From contig NZ_JBBJLN010000007.1 of assembly GCF_037658235.1 (NCBI RefSeq), positions 62,001-126,000 of the forward strand: a stretch of DNA of 64,000 bases, written 5' to 3'. The first letter of the stretch is position 1. Each line of letters opens with the position of its first letter. The notes beneath the pieces are model-generated. The model saw nothing but the letters and a program-made list of their open reading frames with translations. It was not told the origin of the DNA and made no database searches. Positions 35,127 to 43,700 of the stretch are shown here, piece by piece. This stretch comes from Yunchengibacter salinarum. Lineage in GTDB: Bacteria > Pseudomonadota > Alphaproteobacteria > Sphingomonadales > Kordiimonadaceae. Both the position numbers and the translations under genes were made by a program.

Positions 35127-35344
35127 GCCGTACCCCCGCCAATAAAATGCACTATTTCCAGCCGGTCGCCGTCGGCCAGCCGGGTTTCTTCAAATGTGGA
35201 CCGGGGCACAATTTCCAGATTGCGCTCCACCGCCACTTTCCTTGGGTTCAGCCCCAGTGTTTCCAGAAAGGCGTGGACGGTGAGGCCGTCCCCGCCCTCA
35301 TCCGCGTCCACATCCCTTGTTTCGCCATTGACGATCAATCGCAC
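35123..35344 (-). CDS. thiS: Sulfur carrier protein ThiS
   Basis: Ubiquitin-like protein that carries sulfur as a C-terminal thiocarboxylate for thiazole formation. 73 residues from GTG 35344, which has AGGGG 6 bases upstream. The pattern RLIVNGE, LTVHAFLETLGLNP, VAVERNLEIVPRS and GDRLEIVHFIGGG is clear. The gene ends IGGG-Thr-Ala, so two residues follow the Gly-Gly that should be the terminus; see findings. It lies directly upstream of thiG. Confidence 0.9.
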   Translation of the reverse strand: MRLIVNGETRDVDADEGGDGLTVHAFLETLGLNPRKVAVERNLEIVPRSTFEETRLADGDRLEIVHFIGGGTA

Positions 35345-35473
35345 TGTCGGCCCCTGTTGGAGTGTTGAAATCCGGGGTGAGCATCCCGCCACCCCTTGGC
35401 CTTCTCTCACATATGGCATTATATGGTACGCATCAAGCAGAGGCCGCCGGCACATATTCGGGGAGCAGCCACC

Positions 35474-35938
35474 ATGACCGACACCACACCGCCAAGGGAA
35501 ATCATTGTTCTGGGCGGCCCCAATCTCAATCTTCTGGGCACCCGCGAGCCGGAAATCTACGGCACCACCACGCTGTCGGCCATTCATGAGGGGCTGGCCC
35601 GGCAGGCACACCGGCTGGACCTGCGGCTGGATTGCCGGCAGACCAACCATGAAGGCACACTGATCGACTGGGTGCAGGAAGCCGGGCGCTCGGCTGACGG
35701 GCTGATTCTGAACGCGGCAGCCTATACCCACACATCGCTGGCCCTGCGCGATGCGGTGGCCGCCCTGTCCATACCCGTGATCGAAGTGCATCTGAGCAAT
35801 ATTCATGCACGGGAGACCGTGCGCCACACATCGATGATTGCGCCGGTGGTCTCCGGCAGCATTGTCGGGCTCGGCGCGCGGGGTTACACGCTTGCGCTTC
35901 AGGCCCTCTCGGATATGCTGGCGCCCGATTCACCATGA
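35474..35938 (+). CDS. aroQ: 3-Dehydroquinate dehydratase, type II
   Basis: Third step of the shikimate pathway. 154 residues, the usual size. Seen: LGGPNLNLLGTREPEIYG with the catalytic Tyr, DCRQTNHEGTLIDWV, LILNAAAYTHTSLALRDA, IEVHLSNIHARE and HTSMIAPVVSG. The frame is open from 35396, but ATG 35474 gives the standard start, with GGGAG a few bases before it. It is followed at 94 bases by accB, the usual alphaproteobacterial order. Confidence 0.95.
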   Translation: MTDTTPPREIIVLGGPNLNLLGTREPEIYGTTTLSAIHEGLARQAHRLDLRLDCRQTNHEGTLIDWVQEAGRSADGLILNAAAYTHTSLALRDAVAALSIPVIEVHLSNIHARETVRHTSMIAPVVSGSIVGLGARGYTLALQALSDMLAPDSP

Positions 35939-36032
35939 AGCCGCCCCGTCGGACGGGGTCTGCCGCGCCGAACAGCGGTCGCCCGGAAAGACGGCGCCGC
36001 CGCTCTTGGCCGTCGCAAGGGGAGAGCCGACC

Positions 36033-36503
36033 ATGTCCAAGATGAATGATTACCGCGACCTGATCCGTGAACTTGCGGAGATGCTGGATAAATCCACCCT
36101 GTCGGAGATCGAGGTGGAGGAAGACGAATTCCGCATCCGCGTTGCGCGCGAAACCACCGCGCCCGGCTATGCCGCGGCCCCGGCTCCCGCTGCGCCGCAG
36201 GCTCCGGCGCCCGCGCCCGCACCCGCGGCGGAAAGCGCCCCGGCCAGCGCCGCCCCGTCAGTGGATGACGCCAGCATCGTACCGGCGCCCATGGTGGGCA
36301 CGGTCTACACAGCGCCCTCGCCGGACGAGCCTGCCTTCATCAAGGTGGGGGACAAGGTGAATGCGGGGGACACCATCTGCATCATCGAGGCCATGAAAGT
36401 GATGAACCAGATCAACACGCCCCATGGCGGCACGGTCAAGGAAATCCGCTTCGTCAATGGCGAACCGGTGGAATATGGCGAACCGCTCTGCGTGATTGCC
36501 TGA
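36033..36503 (+). CDS. accB: Biotin carboxyl carrier protein of acetyl-CoA carboxylase
   Basis: Carries the biotin that is carboxylated by AccC for malonyl-CoA synthesis. 156 residues: a short helical N-terminus, an Ala/Pro-rich linker (about 44-78), and the biotinyl domain with PMVGTVYTAPSPDEPAF and EAMKVMN, where Lys122 is the biotinylation site. GGGGAGA precedes the ATG. accC follows 63 bases later. Confidence 0.96.
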   Translation: MSKMNDYRDLIRELAEMLDKSTLSEIEVEEDEFRIRVARETTAPGYAAAPAPAAPQAPAPAPAPAAESAPASAAPSVDDASIVPAPMVGTVYTAPSPDEPAFIKVGDKVNAGDTICIIEAMKVMNQINTPHGGTVKEIRFVNGEPVEYGEPLCVIA

Positions 36504-36566
36504 CGCCGCACCCTTCAGAAAATCGGCATTGCCGCACCCCATCAGGTCGCCTGCTCAGGAGAGCGC

Positions 36567-37916
36567 ATGTTCAAGAAAGTCCTTATCGCCAACCGCGGCG
36601 AAATCGCCCTGCGCATTCACCGGGCCTGCCACGAAATGGGCATCGCCACGGTGGCCGTCCACTCCACCGCCGACGCGGACGCCATGCATGTGCGTCTTGC
36701 GGACGAATCGGTCTGCATCGGCCCGCCGCCGTCAGCGAAAAGTTATCTGAACATTCCCGCCATAATGGCCGCGGCGGAAGTGTCCGGCGCCGATGCCATC
36801 CATCCGGGCTATGGCTTCCTTTCGGAAAACGCCAAATTCGCCGAGATCGTGGAAGACCACGGCATCACCTTTATCGGCCCCACGGCGGAACATATCCGCA
36901 AAATGGGCGACAAGATCACCGCCAAGGAAACCATGAAGGCCCTGGGCGTGCCCGTGGTACCGGGCTCCGACGGCGGCGTGACGGACGACGCCACCGCCGC
37001 CCGCATCGCCGCGGACATCGGCTATCCGGTGATCGTCAAGGCGGCATCCGGCGGCGGCGGGCGCGGCATGAAGGTGGTGGAAAAGGCGGATGACCTGCCC
37101 GGCGCCCTCACCGCCTGCCGCAACGAGGCGGCAGCATCCTTCGGCGATGACGCGGTCTATATCGAAAAGTTCCTGGGCCGCCCCCGCCACATTGAATTCC
37201 AGATCCTGGGCGACACTCACGGCAATTGCGTCCATCTGGGGGAGCGGGACTGCTCCCTGCAACGGCGCCACCAGAAAGTGCTGGAAGAAGCGCCCTCCCC
37301 CGTGATCGATGCCGAAACCCGCGCCCGCGTGGGCAAGCTGGTGGCGGACGCCATGGCCCAGTTCGGCTATCGCGGCGCGGGCACCATCGAATTTCTGTAT
37401 GAAGATGGGGAATTCTTTTTCATTGAAATGAATACCCGCCTTCAGGTGGAACACCCGGTGACCGAAATGATCACCCGGATCGACCTGGTGCGGGAACAGA
37501 TCCGCGTGGCCAGCGGCGAGGAACTGGGCTATGGTCAGGAAGACATCCACTTTTCCGGGCACGCCTTTGAATGTCGCATCAATGCGGAAGACCCGGACAC
37601 CTTCGCCCCCTGCCCCGGCACCATCACCCAATATCACGCGCCGGGCGGCCTGAATGTCCGCGCGGACAGCGGCGCCTACGCCGGGTATCGCATTCCGCCC
37701 CACTATGACAGCATGATCGCCAAGCTGATCGTATCCGGCCACACCCGCGCGGGCGCCCTGCTGCGGCTTCGTCGATCGCTGGAGGAATATGTGATCGAGG
37801 GGATCAAGACCACCCTGCCGCTTCATCGCGACCTGGTGGAAAACGAAGATTTCAAGGCAGGCGAATACGATATACACTGGCTGGAGAAACTGCTGAAGGC
37901 CAAGCAGGGCGGATAA
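36567..37916 (+). CDS. accC: Acetyl-CoA carboxylase, biotin carboxylase subunit
   Basis: ATP-grasp enzyme that carboxylates biotin on AccB. 449 residues. Seen: KVLIANRGEIALRIHRAC, HPGYGFLSENAKFAE, KAASGGGGRGMKVV (ATP loop), ERDCSLQRRHQKVLEEAPS, FFIEMNTRLQVEHPVTEM and HAFECRINAEDP. AGGAG lies before the ATG. All catalytic blocks look intact. Confidence 0.97.
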   Translation: MFKKVLIANRGEIALRIHRACHEMGIATVAVHSTADADAMHVRLADESVCIGPPPSAKSYLNIPAIMAAAEVSGADAIHPGYGFLSENAKFAEIVEDHGITFIGPTAEHIRKMGDKITAKETMKALGVPVVPGSDGGVTDDATAARIAADIGYPVIVKAASGGGGRGMKVVEKADDLPGALTACRNEAAASFGDDAVYIEKFLGRPRHIEFQILGDTHGNCVHLGERDCSLQRRHQKVLEEAPSPVIDAETRARVGKLVADAMAQFGYRGAGTIEFLYEDGEFFFIEMNTRLQVEHPVTEMITRIDLVREQIRVASGEELGYGQEDIHFSGHAFECRINAEDPDTFAPCPGTITQYHAPGGLNVRADSGAYAGYRIPPHYDSMIAKLIVSGHTRAGALLRLRRSLEEYVIEGIKTTLPLHRDLVENEDFKAGEYDIHWLEKLLKAKQGG

Positions 37917-37954
37917 GGCGTCGCCCGGCATGGGCGGCACCATTAGCCGCGACC

Positions 37955-37996
37955 AGGAGGCCAAGCGCCATGAAACGACCGGGACAATCATGCTGA
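37955..37996 (+). promoter_or_regulatory. Shine-Dalgarno and 8-codon frame overlapping the aat start
   Basis: AGGAGG at 37955-37960 is followed 9 bases later by ATG 37970, opening an 8-codon frame (MKRPGQSC) that stops at TGA 37994-37996, across the ATG of aat at 37990. The ATG of aat itself has no strong site, so aat may be translated by re-initiation after this short frame. Confidence 0.4.
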
Positions 37997-38679
37997 ATGA
38001 CGCCCAGGGGGTCGGGGAACCCGACCCCATCACGCCGGATATCGTGATCAAGGCTTATGCATCCGGCATTTTCCCCATGGCCGAGGACCGGGGCGACGGG
38101 GAACTGTTCTGGCTGGACCCGGACCAGCGCGGCATTGTACCGCTGGACCGCTTCCACATCCCCGGCTCCCTGGCGAAACGCATTCGCCAACAGCCCTTTG
38201 TGGTCCGGGTGGACAGCGCCTTTGACGAGGTGGTCAAGGGCTGCGCGCAGTCCCGCAGCGGGCGGGAGACCACATGGATCAGCCATCGCATCCAGGATAT
38301 CTTCACCCGCCTGCACCGGCGCGGCCATGCCCACAGCGTGGAATGCTGGCAAGGGGATGACCTGGTGGGCGGTCTGTACGGCCTGGCCCTGAAGGGCGCT
38401 TTTTTCGGCGAAAGCATGTTCCACACAAAACGCGACGCCAGCAAGGTTGCGCTGGTCTATCTGGTGGCACGGCTGCGCGCGGGTGGCTTTACCCTGCTGG
38501 ACACCCAGTTCGTCACGCCCCATCTGGCCCGCTTCGGGGCGCTGGAAATTCCCCGCGGCGAGTATCAGGCCCGGCTGCGTGATGCCATGATGCGGGAGGC
38601 GGATTTCACCCGGCTGGACCGTCAACCGGACGCGGACGATCCGTCCGCCATTTTACACCTGAGCACCCATACATCGTAA
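37990..38679 (+). CDS. aat: Leucyl/phenylalanyl-tRNA-protein transferase
   Basis: Adds Leu or Phe to N-terminal Lys or Arg of proteins, marking them for ClpS/ClpAP (N-degron pathway). 229 residues. Seen: YASGIFPMAE, WLDPDQRGIVPLD, TTWISHRIQDIFTRLH, GGLYGLALKGAFFGESMFH and LLDTQFVTPHLARFGALEI. An in-frame ATG at 37930 would add 20 residues not typical of the family. The last 58 bases overlap the end of the DUF2155 gene on the other strand. Confidence 0.92.
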   Translation: MLNDAQGVGEPDPITPDIVIKAYASGIFPMAEDRGDGELFWLDPDQRGIVPLDRFHIPGSLAKRIRQQPFVVRVDSAFDEVVKGCAQSRSGRETTWISHRIQDIFTRLHRRGHAHSVECWQGDDLVGGLYGLALKGAFFGESMFHTKRDASKVALVYLVARLRAGGFTLLDTQFVTPHLARFGALEIPRGEYQARLRDAMMREADFTRLDRQPDADDPSAILHLSTHTS

Positions 38680-39200
38680 ACCGGATGCTCCAGCCCGTGC
38701 AGGCCGGGGCTTGACGCCATCATCCAGCCCTGAAAAACCGGCCCCTCGGCGCCCGCCTCATTGCGGCGCCCGGAATCGGTGATGGTCAGATAGGCGAACG
38801 TTTCCGGTGGTTCGATCGGCGGGCGGGACCGGCAATAGCGCGCCTTGATGGTCAGGGTGCCGAAAGAGCGGCTTTCCCCCACCGGAATGACGATCTCCGT
38901 GGTGCGGGCGGTGATCTTGTCCAGCGCGCGCAGGACCACGGCACGGGCATCCCGGCCCGGCTGTTCCGCCGGCACGGCTGGCAGGGCGTCAGGCTCGCTG
39001 CGGGATATGCCCGCATCCTGTGCCATCAGGCCGGGCATCGGGGCCAGTATCAGCCAGCCCGACAGCAACAGCGCCAGCGCCACCGCCGCGCGGGCTGGAC
39101 GGGACCAAAAGCGGGGACGGATACCCGCCCGGCGTGCCACCCCGCCCGGCCAGATTCCGGGTTCAGTTATTGCCACCGGACTCATTGCCGCCGCTGTCAC
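38622..39200 (-). CDS. DUF2155 domain protein, exported
   Basis: 192 residues: a basic start, a hydrophobic segment (about 38-58, AAVALALLLSGWLILAPMPG), a linker, and the DUF2155 core ALDKITARTTEIVIPVGES, FGTLTIKARYC, AYLTITD and VFQGWMMASSPGLHGLEHPVYDVWVLRC. The family is found beside mlaD and NDUFA12-type genes in alphaproteobacteria; role unknown, probably in the envelope. It overlaps mlaD by 38 bases and aat, tail to tail, by 58 bases. Confidence 0.85.
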   Translation of the reverse strand: MTAAAMSPVAITEPGIWPGGVARRAGIRPRFWSRPARAAVALALLLSGWLILAPMPGLMAQDAGISRSEPDALPAVPAEQPGRDARAVVLRALDKITARTTEIVIPVGESRSFGTLTIKARYCRSRPPIEPPETFAYLTITDSGRRNEAGAEGPVFQGWMMASSPGLHGLEHPVYDVWVLRCKMADGSSASG

Positions 39201-39630
39201 TGACCATGAATTTGCCGATCAGCCCCATCAGATCGACCGAATCCTGCGTTTCCGAAATCTCATCGCCGGGGGCCAGCATGTCGGGCATCCCACCCGGAAT
39301 GACCGCAAGATATTTGCCGCCCAGCAGGCTTTCGGAGGTTACGGCCACGGCGGTATCCGTGGGCAGGTCGATCCCGTTACGCACGGAAAAGGTAACCACG
39401 GCCTGATAGGTCTTGGGGTCAATGCGCTGGTCCACCACCGTGCCCACCTTGATGCCGGACAGGCGCACATCGCCCCCCATCGTCAGGCCATCGATCTTGT
39501 CGAAACGGGCTTGCAGGGTATAGCCATTGCCCACCGACGCTTCCGACTGGTCATAGGCAAACACCAGAAACCAGCCTGCCACCACCAGCACCAGAGCACC
39601 GATCACGGATTCGATCAGATTGCTAGACAC
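39163..39630 (-). CDS. mlaD: MlaD-type MCE-domain lipid transport protein
   Basis: Inner-membrane-anchored, periplasmic substrate-binding subunit of the Mla phospholipid transporter. About 155 residues: one N-terminal helix (NLIESVIGALVLVVAGWFLVFAY), then the MCE domain (YTLQARFDKIDGLTMGGDVRLSGIKVGTV, SLLGGKYLAVIPGG) and a Gly/Asn-rich end. Start GTG at 39630 with GAAAGGA upstream; an open frame to 39675 is less likely. MlaC is encoded at 15.2 kb. Confidence 0.9.
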   Translation of the reverse strand: MSSNLIESVIGALVLVVAGWFLVFAYDQSEASVGNGYTLQARFDKIDGLTMGGDVRLSGIKVGTVVDQRIDPKTYQAVVTFSVRNGIDLPTDTAVAVTSESLLGGKYLAVIPGGMPDMLAPGDEISETQDSVDLMGLIGKFMVSDSGGNESGGNN

Positions 39631-39746
39631 GGCTTCATCCTTTCTCCGCCGGGAATGGCCCGGCGCCATGCTCAAGCGGGCAACGCCCCCCGGTTCACAG
39701 CGAACCGACAGACGACACCCCGCATTTCAAGGGGAATCGCCCGGCC

Positions 39747-40139
39747 CTATTCCGGCTTCCAGGCTTCATAATCCCCGGTGGTTGCGGCCCGGTCACTGGC
39801 GCGCCACAGGCTGCCGGGCGGGAAATAGGCCCCGTCCGTGCCGGTCAGATTGGGTTTGTGATCCTTTTCCCAGCTTTGGCGCTTGAGCGGCTTTTCGCTG
39901 GGCGGGTCATCCACCATGCGATGCAGCCACGCATGCCATTCCGGGGGCACCCGGCTTGCTTCCACCGGGCCACCCTTATAGATGACCCAGCGGCGATCAC
40001 CGCCCTTTTCGCGGTAATACAGGTTCCCGGCCTCGTCCTCACCAACCTTCACGCCCTTGCGACTCGTGAACAGGCGCGTGCCGATCGTGGCGGAATTCCA
40101 CCAGGTGAAAACGGGCGACGAAAAGATCTTTCCAAGCAT
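39747..40139 (-). CDS. NDUFA12-family NADH:ubiquinone oxidoreductase accessory subunit
   Basis: 130 residues. Homologue of the mitochondrial complex I accessory subunit NDUFA12 (B17.2): TWWNSATIGTRLFTSRKGVKVGEDEAGN, RWVIYKGGPVEASRVPPEWHAWLH and KPNLTGTDGAYFPPG are family marks. It binds the peripheral arm of complex I on the cytoplasmic side. Such subunits mark alphaproteobacteria and mitochondria. It heads the NDUFA12-mlaD-DUF2155 run on the minus strand. Confidence 0.95.
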   Translation of the reverse strand: MLGKIFSSPVFTWWNSATIGTRLFTSRKGVKVGEDEAGNLYYREKGGDRRWVIYKGGPVEASRVPPEWHAWLHRMVDDPPSEKPLKRQSWEKDHKPNLTGTDGAYFPPGSLWRASDRAATTGDYEAWKPE

Positions 40140-40456
40140 GAACAGCCTCTCGCTGACAGCGCCCTGAGATGCGGGCTTTTCGTTGTTCGGCGAGGGTTTT
40201 ACAAACCCCCATGCCGGTCACGGGCGGTCTCTAGCACGTTTCCCCCCACAGGTGAAGCGTGCAGACGCACATTGACGCCCGGATCGCACGCCGAAAATGT
40301 GAAAATCGGGGGCATCGCACCGCCATCCACACACCCCTTTCTTAACATCAACCGCCAACCTTTTGCACCACCACGAGTCGAGCCGGAGAGGCCGATCCGA
40401 CCCCCTGTTTGTCAACGGCAATGATTTGGATTTTCCACTTGGCAAAGGCATGATCC

Positions 40457-40472
40457 AAACATAACGTTGTGG
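40457..40472 (+). promoter_or_regulatory. NrdR-like box 1 upstream of nrdJ
   Basis: AAACATAACGTTGTGG matches about 10 of 16 positions of the NrdR consensus (ACACWATATATWGTGT). It is weak alone but lies exactly 32 bases from box 2, the spacing of paired NrdR sites (about three helical turns). Confidence 0.5.
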
Positions 40473-40488
40473 GCGCCCAAGGAGGCAC

Positions 40489-40504
40489 ACCCCATATGTT
40501 GTGT
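40489..40504 (+). promoter_or_regulatory. NrdR-like box 2 upstream of nrdJ
   Basis: ACCCCATATGTTGTGT matches 13 of 16 positions of the NrdR consensus. NrdR represses ribonucleotide reductase genes when dATP is high. The box lies about 210 bases before the nrdJ start. Confidence 0.65.
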
Positions 40505-40714
40505 CGGCGCGTTTGTCGGCACCAGTGATTGCACTGGTCGTTGGCATGTCGCCGAATGTCCTTATCCGGGGGCTTGGGGCATAATAGTTTTATAGCAAAC
40601 GCGCGCGATGCGTGGCCTGAGCAAATACTATAAGGTGGGTACAGGGGCCCGCCAGAGCTCGGTTCACCGGCCACCATGACGGGCGCGCGTCATGATTTCA
40701 GGGGGGCACGACCC

Positions 40715-43700
40715 ATGCGCATCGAAAGACATTACACCAAGGCGGGCGAAAGCCCTTATGCACAGTTGGACTGGACCACCTCCACGAGCGAGATTCGCAA
40801 TCCCGATGGCAGCGTGGTGTTCGCCATGCCCGAAGTGGAGGTGCCCGCCACCTGGAGCCAGGTGGCCACCGATGTTCTGGCACAGAAATATTTCCGCAAG
40901 GCCGGGGTGCCAAAGGCCCTCAAGCCGGTGGAAGAAAACGATGTGCCGTCCTGGCTGTGGCGCCGCAAGGCCGATACCCAGGCCCTGAAGGACCTGCCCG
41001 AATCCCAGCGCACCTGTCATGAATCCAGCGCCAAGCAGGTGTTCGACCGGCTCGCCGGCACCTGGACCTATTGGGCCTGGAAGGGCGGCTATTTCGATGC
41101 GGAAGACGATGCCCGCGCCTATTTCGACGAAATGCGCTACATGCTGGCGAGCCAGATGGCCGCGCCCAACAGCCCGCAATGGTTCAATACCGGGCTGCAC
41201 TGGGCCTATGGCATCGACGGCCCGGCCCAGGGCCACCATTATGTGGACTACAAGACCGGCAAGCTGGTGAAGTCCAAAAGCGCCTATGAGCACCCGCAGC
41301 CCCATGCCTGCTTCATCCAGTCCGTGGGGGATGATCTGGTGAATGAAGGCGGCATCATGGACCTGTGGACGCGGGAAGCGCGCCTGTTCAAATACGGCTC
41401 CGGCACCGGCACCAATTTCTCATCCATTCGCGGCGAAGGGGAGCCGCTGTCCGGCGGCGGCAAGTCCTCCGGCCTGATGAGCTTTCTCAAGATCGGCGAC
41501 CGGGCGGCGGGCGCGATCAAGTCCGGCGGCACCACACGGCGGGCCGCCAAGATGGTGGTGGTGGATATCGACCACCCCGATATCGAAAGTTTCGTGAACT
41601 GGAAAGTGGCGGAAGAACAAAAGGTTGCCGCGCTTGTTTCAGGCTCCAAGCTCAATGAGATCCATCTCAACCGGGTGATGAAAGCCTGCCATGAGCAAAA
41701 GGACGCGCTCGGCGACAAGGCTTTCGACCCGCGCGAAAACAAGGCGCTGAAGCGGGAAATCCTGGCCGCGCGCAAGCTGCACCTGTCGGAAAACTATATT
41801 CAGCGCGTGATTCAGTTCGCGCGGCAGGGCTTTGCGTCGATCGAGTTCACCACCTATGACACGGACTGGGATTCGGAAGCCTATCTGACCGTTTCGGGCC
41901 AGAATTCCAACAATTCCATCCGCGTGACCGACGCCTTCATGGATGCGGCCCGCACCGGCGGGGACTGGGCGCTGACCAACCGCAAGGACGGCGCCGTGGC
42001 GCGCACCATCAATGCCGCCGAGCTGTGGAGCGATGTGGGCTATGCCGCCTGGTCCTGCGCCGATCCTGGTATTCAGTTCCACACCACCATCAATGACTGG
42101 CACACCTGCCCCAATTCAGGGGAAATCCGGGCGTCCAATCCGTGCTCGGAATACATGTTCCTGGATGACACCGCCTGCAATCTGGCCAGCCTGAACCTGA
42201 TGACCTTCCGCGAGAAAGCGGGCGGCTTCGATGTGAAGGGCTTTCAACATGCCTGCCGGCTGTGGACATTGACGCTGGAAGTGTCCGTGATGATGGCACA
42301 GTTCCCATCCAGAGAGATCGCGCGGCTGTCCTATGATTTCCGCACGCTGGGGCTGGGCTATGCCAATCTGGGCGGCCTGCTGATGAGCCTGGGCCATTCC
42401 TATGACAGCGTGGCGGGCCGGGCGCTTTGCGGCGCCATCACCGCGCTGATGACGGGGCAAGCCTATGCCACCTCCGCCGAAATGGCCGGTGAACTTGGCG
42501 CTTTCCCCGGCTACAAGAAGAATGCGGAGCCCATGCTTCGGGTGATCCGCAATCACCGCCGCGCGGCCTATGGCCAGACGGACGGCTATGAGGCCCTGAA
42601 CACCCGCCCCGTGCCGCTGGATATCGCCCACTGCCCGGACCAGAAGCTGGCCGGGGCCGCGGGCGCCGCATGGGATCGGGCGCTGGAGCTGGGCGAACAG
42701 TTCGGCTTCCGCAATGCCCAGGCCACCGTGGTCGCCCCCACCGGCACCATTGGCCTGGTGATGGATTGCGACACCACCGGCATTGAACCCGATTTCGCGC
42801 TGGTCAAGTTCAAGAAGCTGGCGGGTGGCGGCTATTTCAAGATCATTAACAGGATCGTTCCGCAAGCCCTTGATGTTCTTGGATATTCAAAAGACGAACG
42901 AAAAGCCATCGTGGACTATGCCGTGGGCCATGGCACGCTGGAAGACGCGCCGGGCGTGGATTTCAAGGCCCTGCGCCAGAAAGGCTTCGGTGACCGGGAG
43001 ATCGATATTCTGCGCCAGCAGTTGAAGAACGCCTTCGACATCAAGTTCGTCTTCAACCAATGGACTCTGGGCGCCGATTTCTGCCGGGACACGCTCGGCT
43101 TCACCGATGCCCAGCTTACCGACATGACCTTCGACATGCTGAAGGCGCTCGGCTTCAGCCGCGACCAGATCGACGCCGCCAACCTGTATTGCTGCGGCGC
43201 GATGACGCTGGAAGGCGCGCCCCATCTGAAAGAAGAACATTACAGTGTGTTCGACTGCGCCAACCCCTGTGGCAAGGTGGGCAAGCGCTATCTGTCCTGG
43301 GAAAGCCATATCCGCATGATGGCGGCGGCCCAGCCCTTTATTTCCGGGGCCATTTCCAAAACCATCAACATGCCCGGCTCGGCCACGATCGAGGACTGCA
43401 TGAAAGCCTATGAGCTGAGCTGGTCGCTGGCTGTGAAGGCCAATGCGCTGTATCGGGACGGCTCCAAGCTGAGCCAGCCGCTGTCCACGGCGCTGGTGGA
43501 CAGCGACGACCTGGACGAGGACGAGCCGGTCGGCGAACGCACCGCGCAAATGGCCGAGAAAGTGGTGGAACGCATCGTCACCGTGGAGCGGGAAGCCGCC
43601 CGGCGCGCGCGCCTGCCCGAACGGCGCAAGGGCTATACCCAGAAAGCCATGGTGGGCGGCCACAAGGTCTATCTGCGCACCGGCGAATATGACGATGGCT

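Larger units (their letters stand above)
40140..40714. other. Long intergenic region upstream of nrdJ
   Basis: About 575 bases between divergent genes. I see two NrdR-like boxes (40457-40472, 40489-40504) and an AT-rich stretch at 40580-40640. There is no B12-riboswitch core that I can recognise and no convincing small gene. Confidence 0.6.

Noticed and set aside
40140..40714. Possible cobalamin riboswitch upstream of the B12-dependent reductase
   Set aside because: I could not find the conserved B12-box core or its surrounding helices; the NrdR-like boxes explain regulation better.
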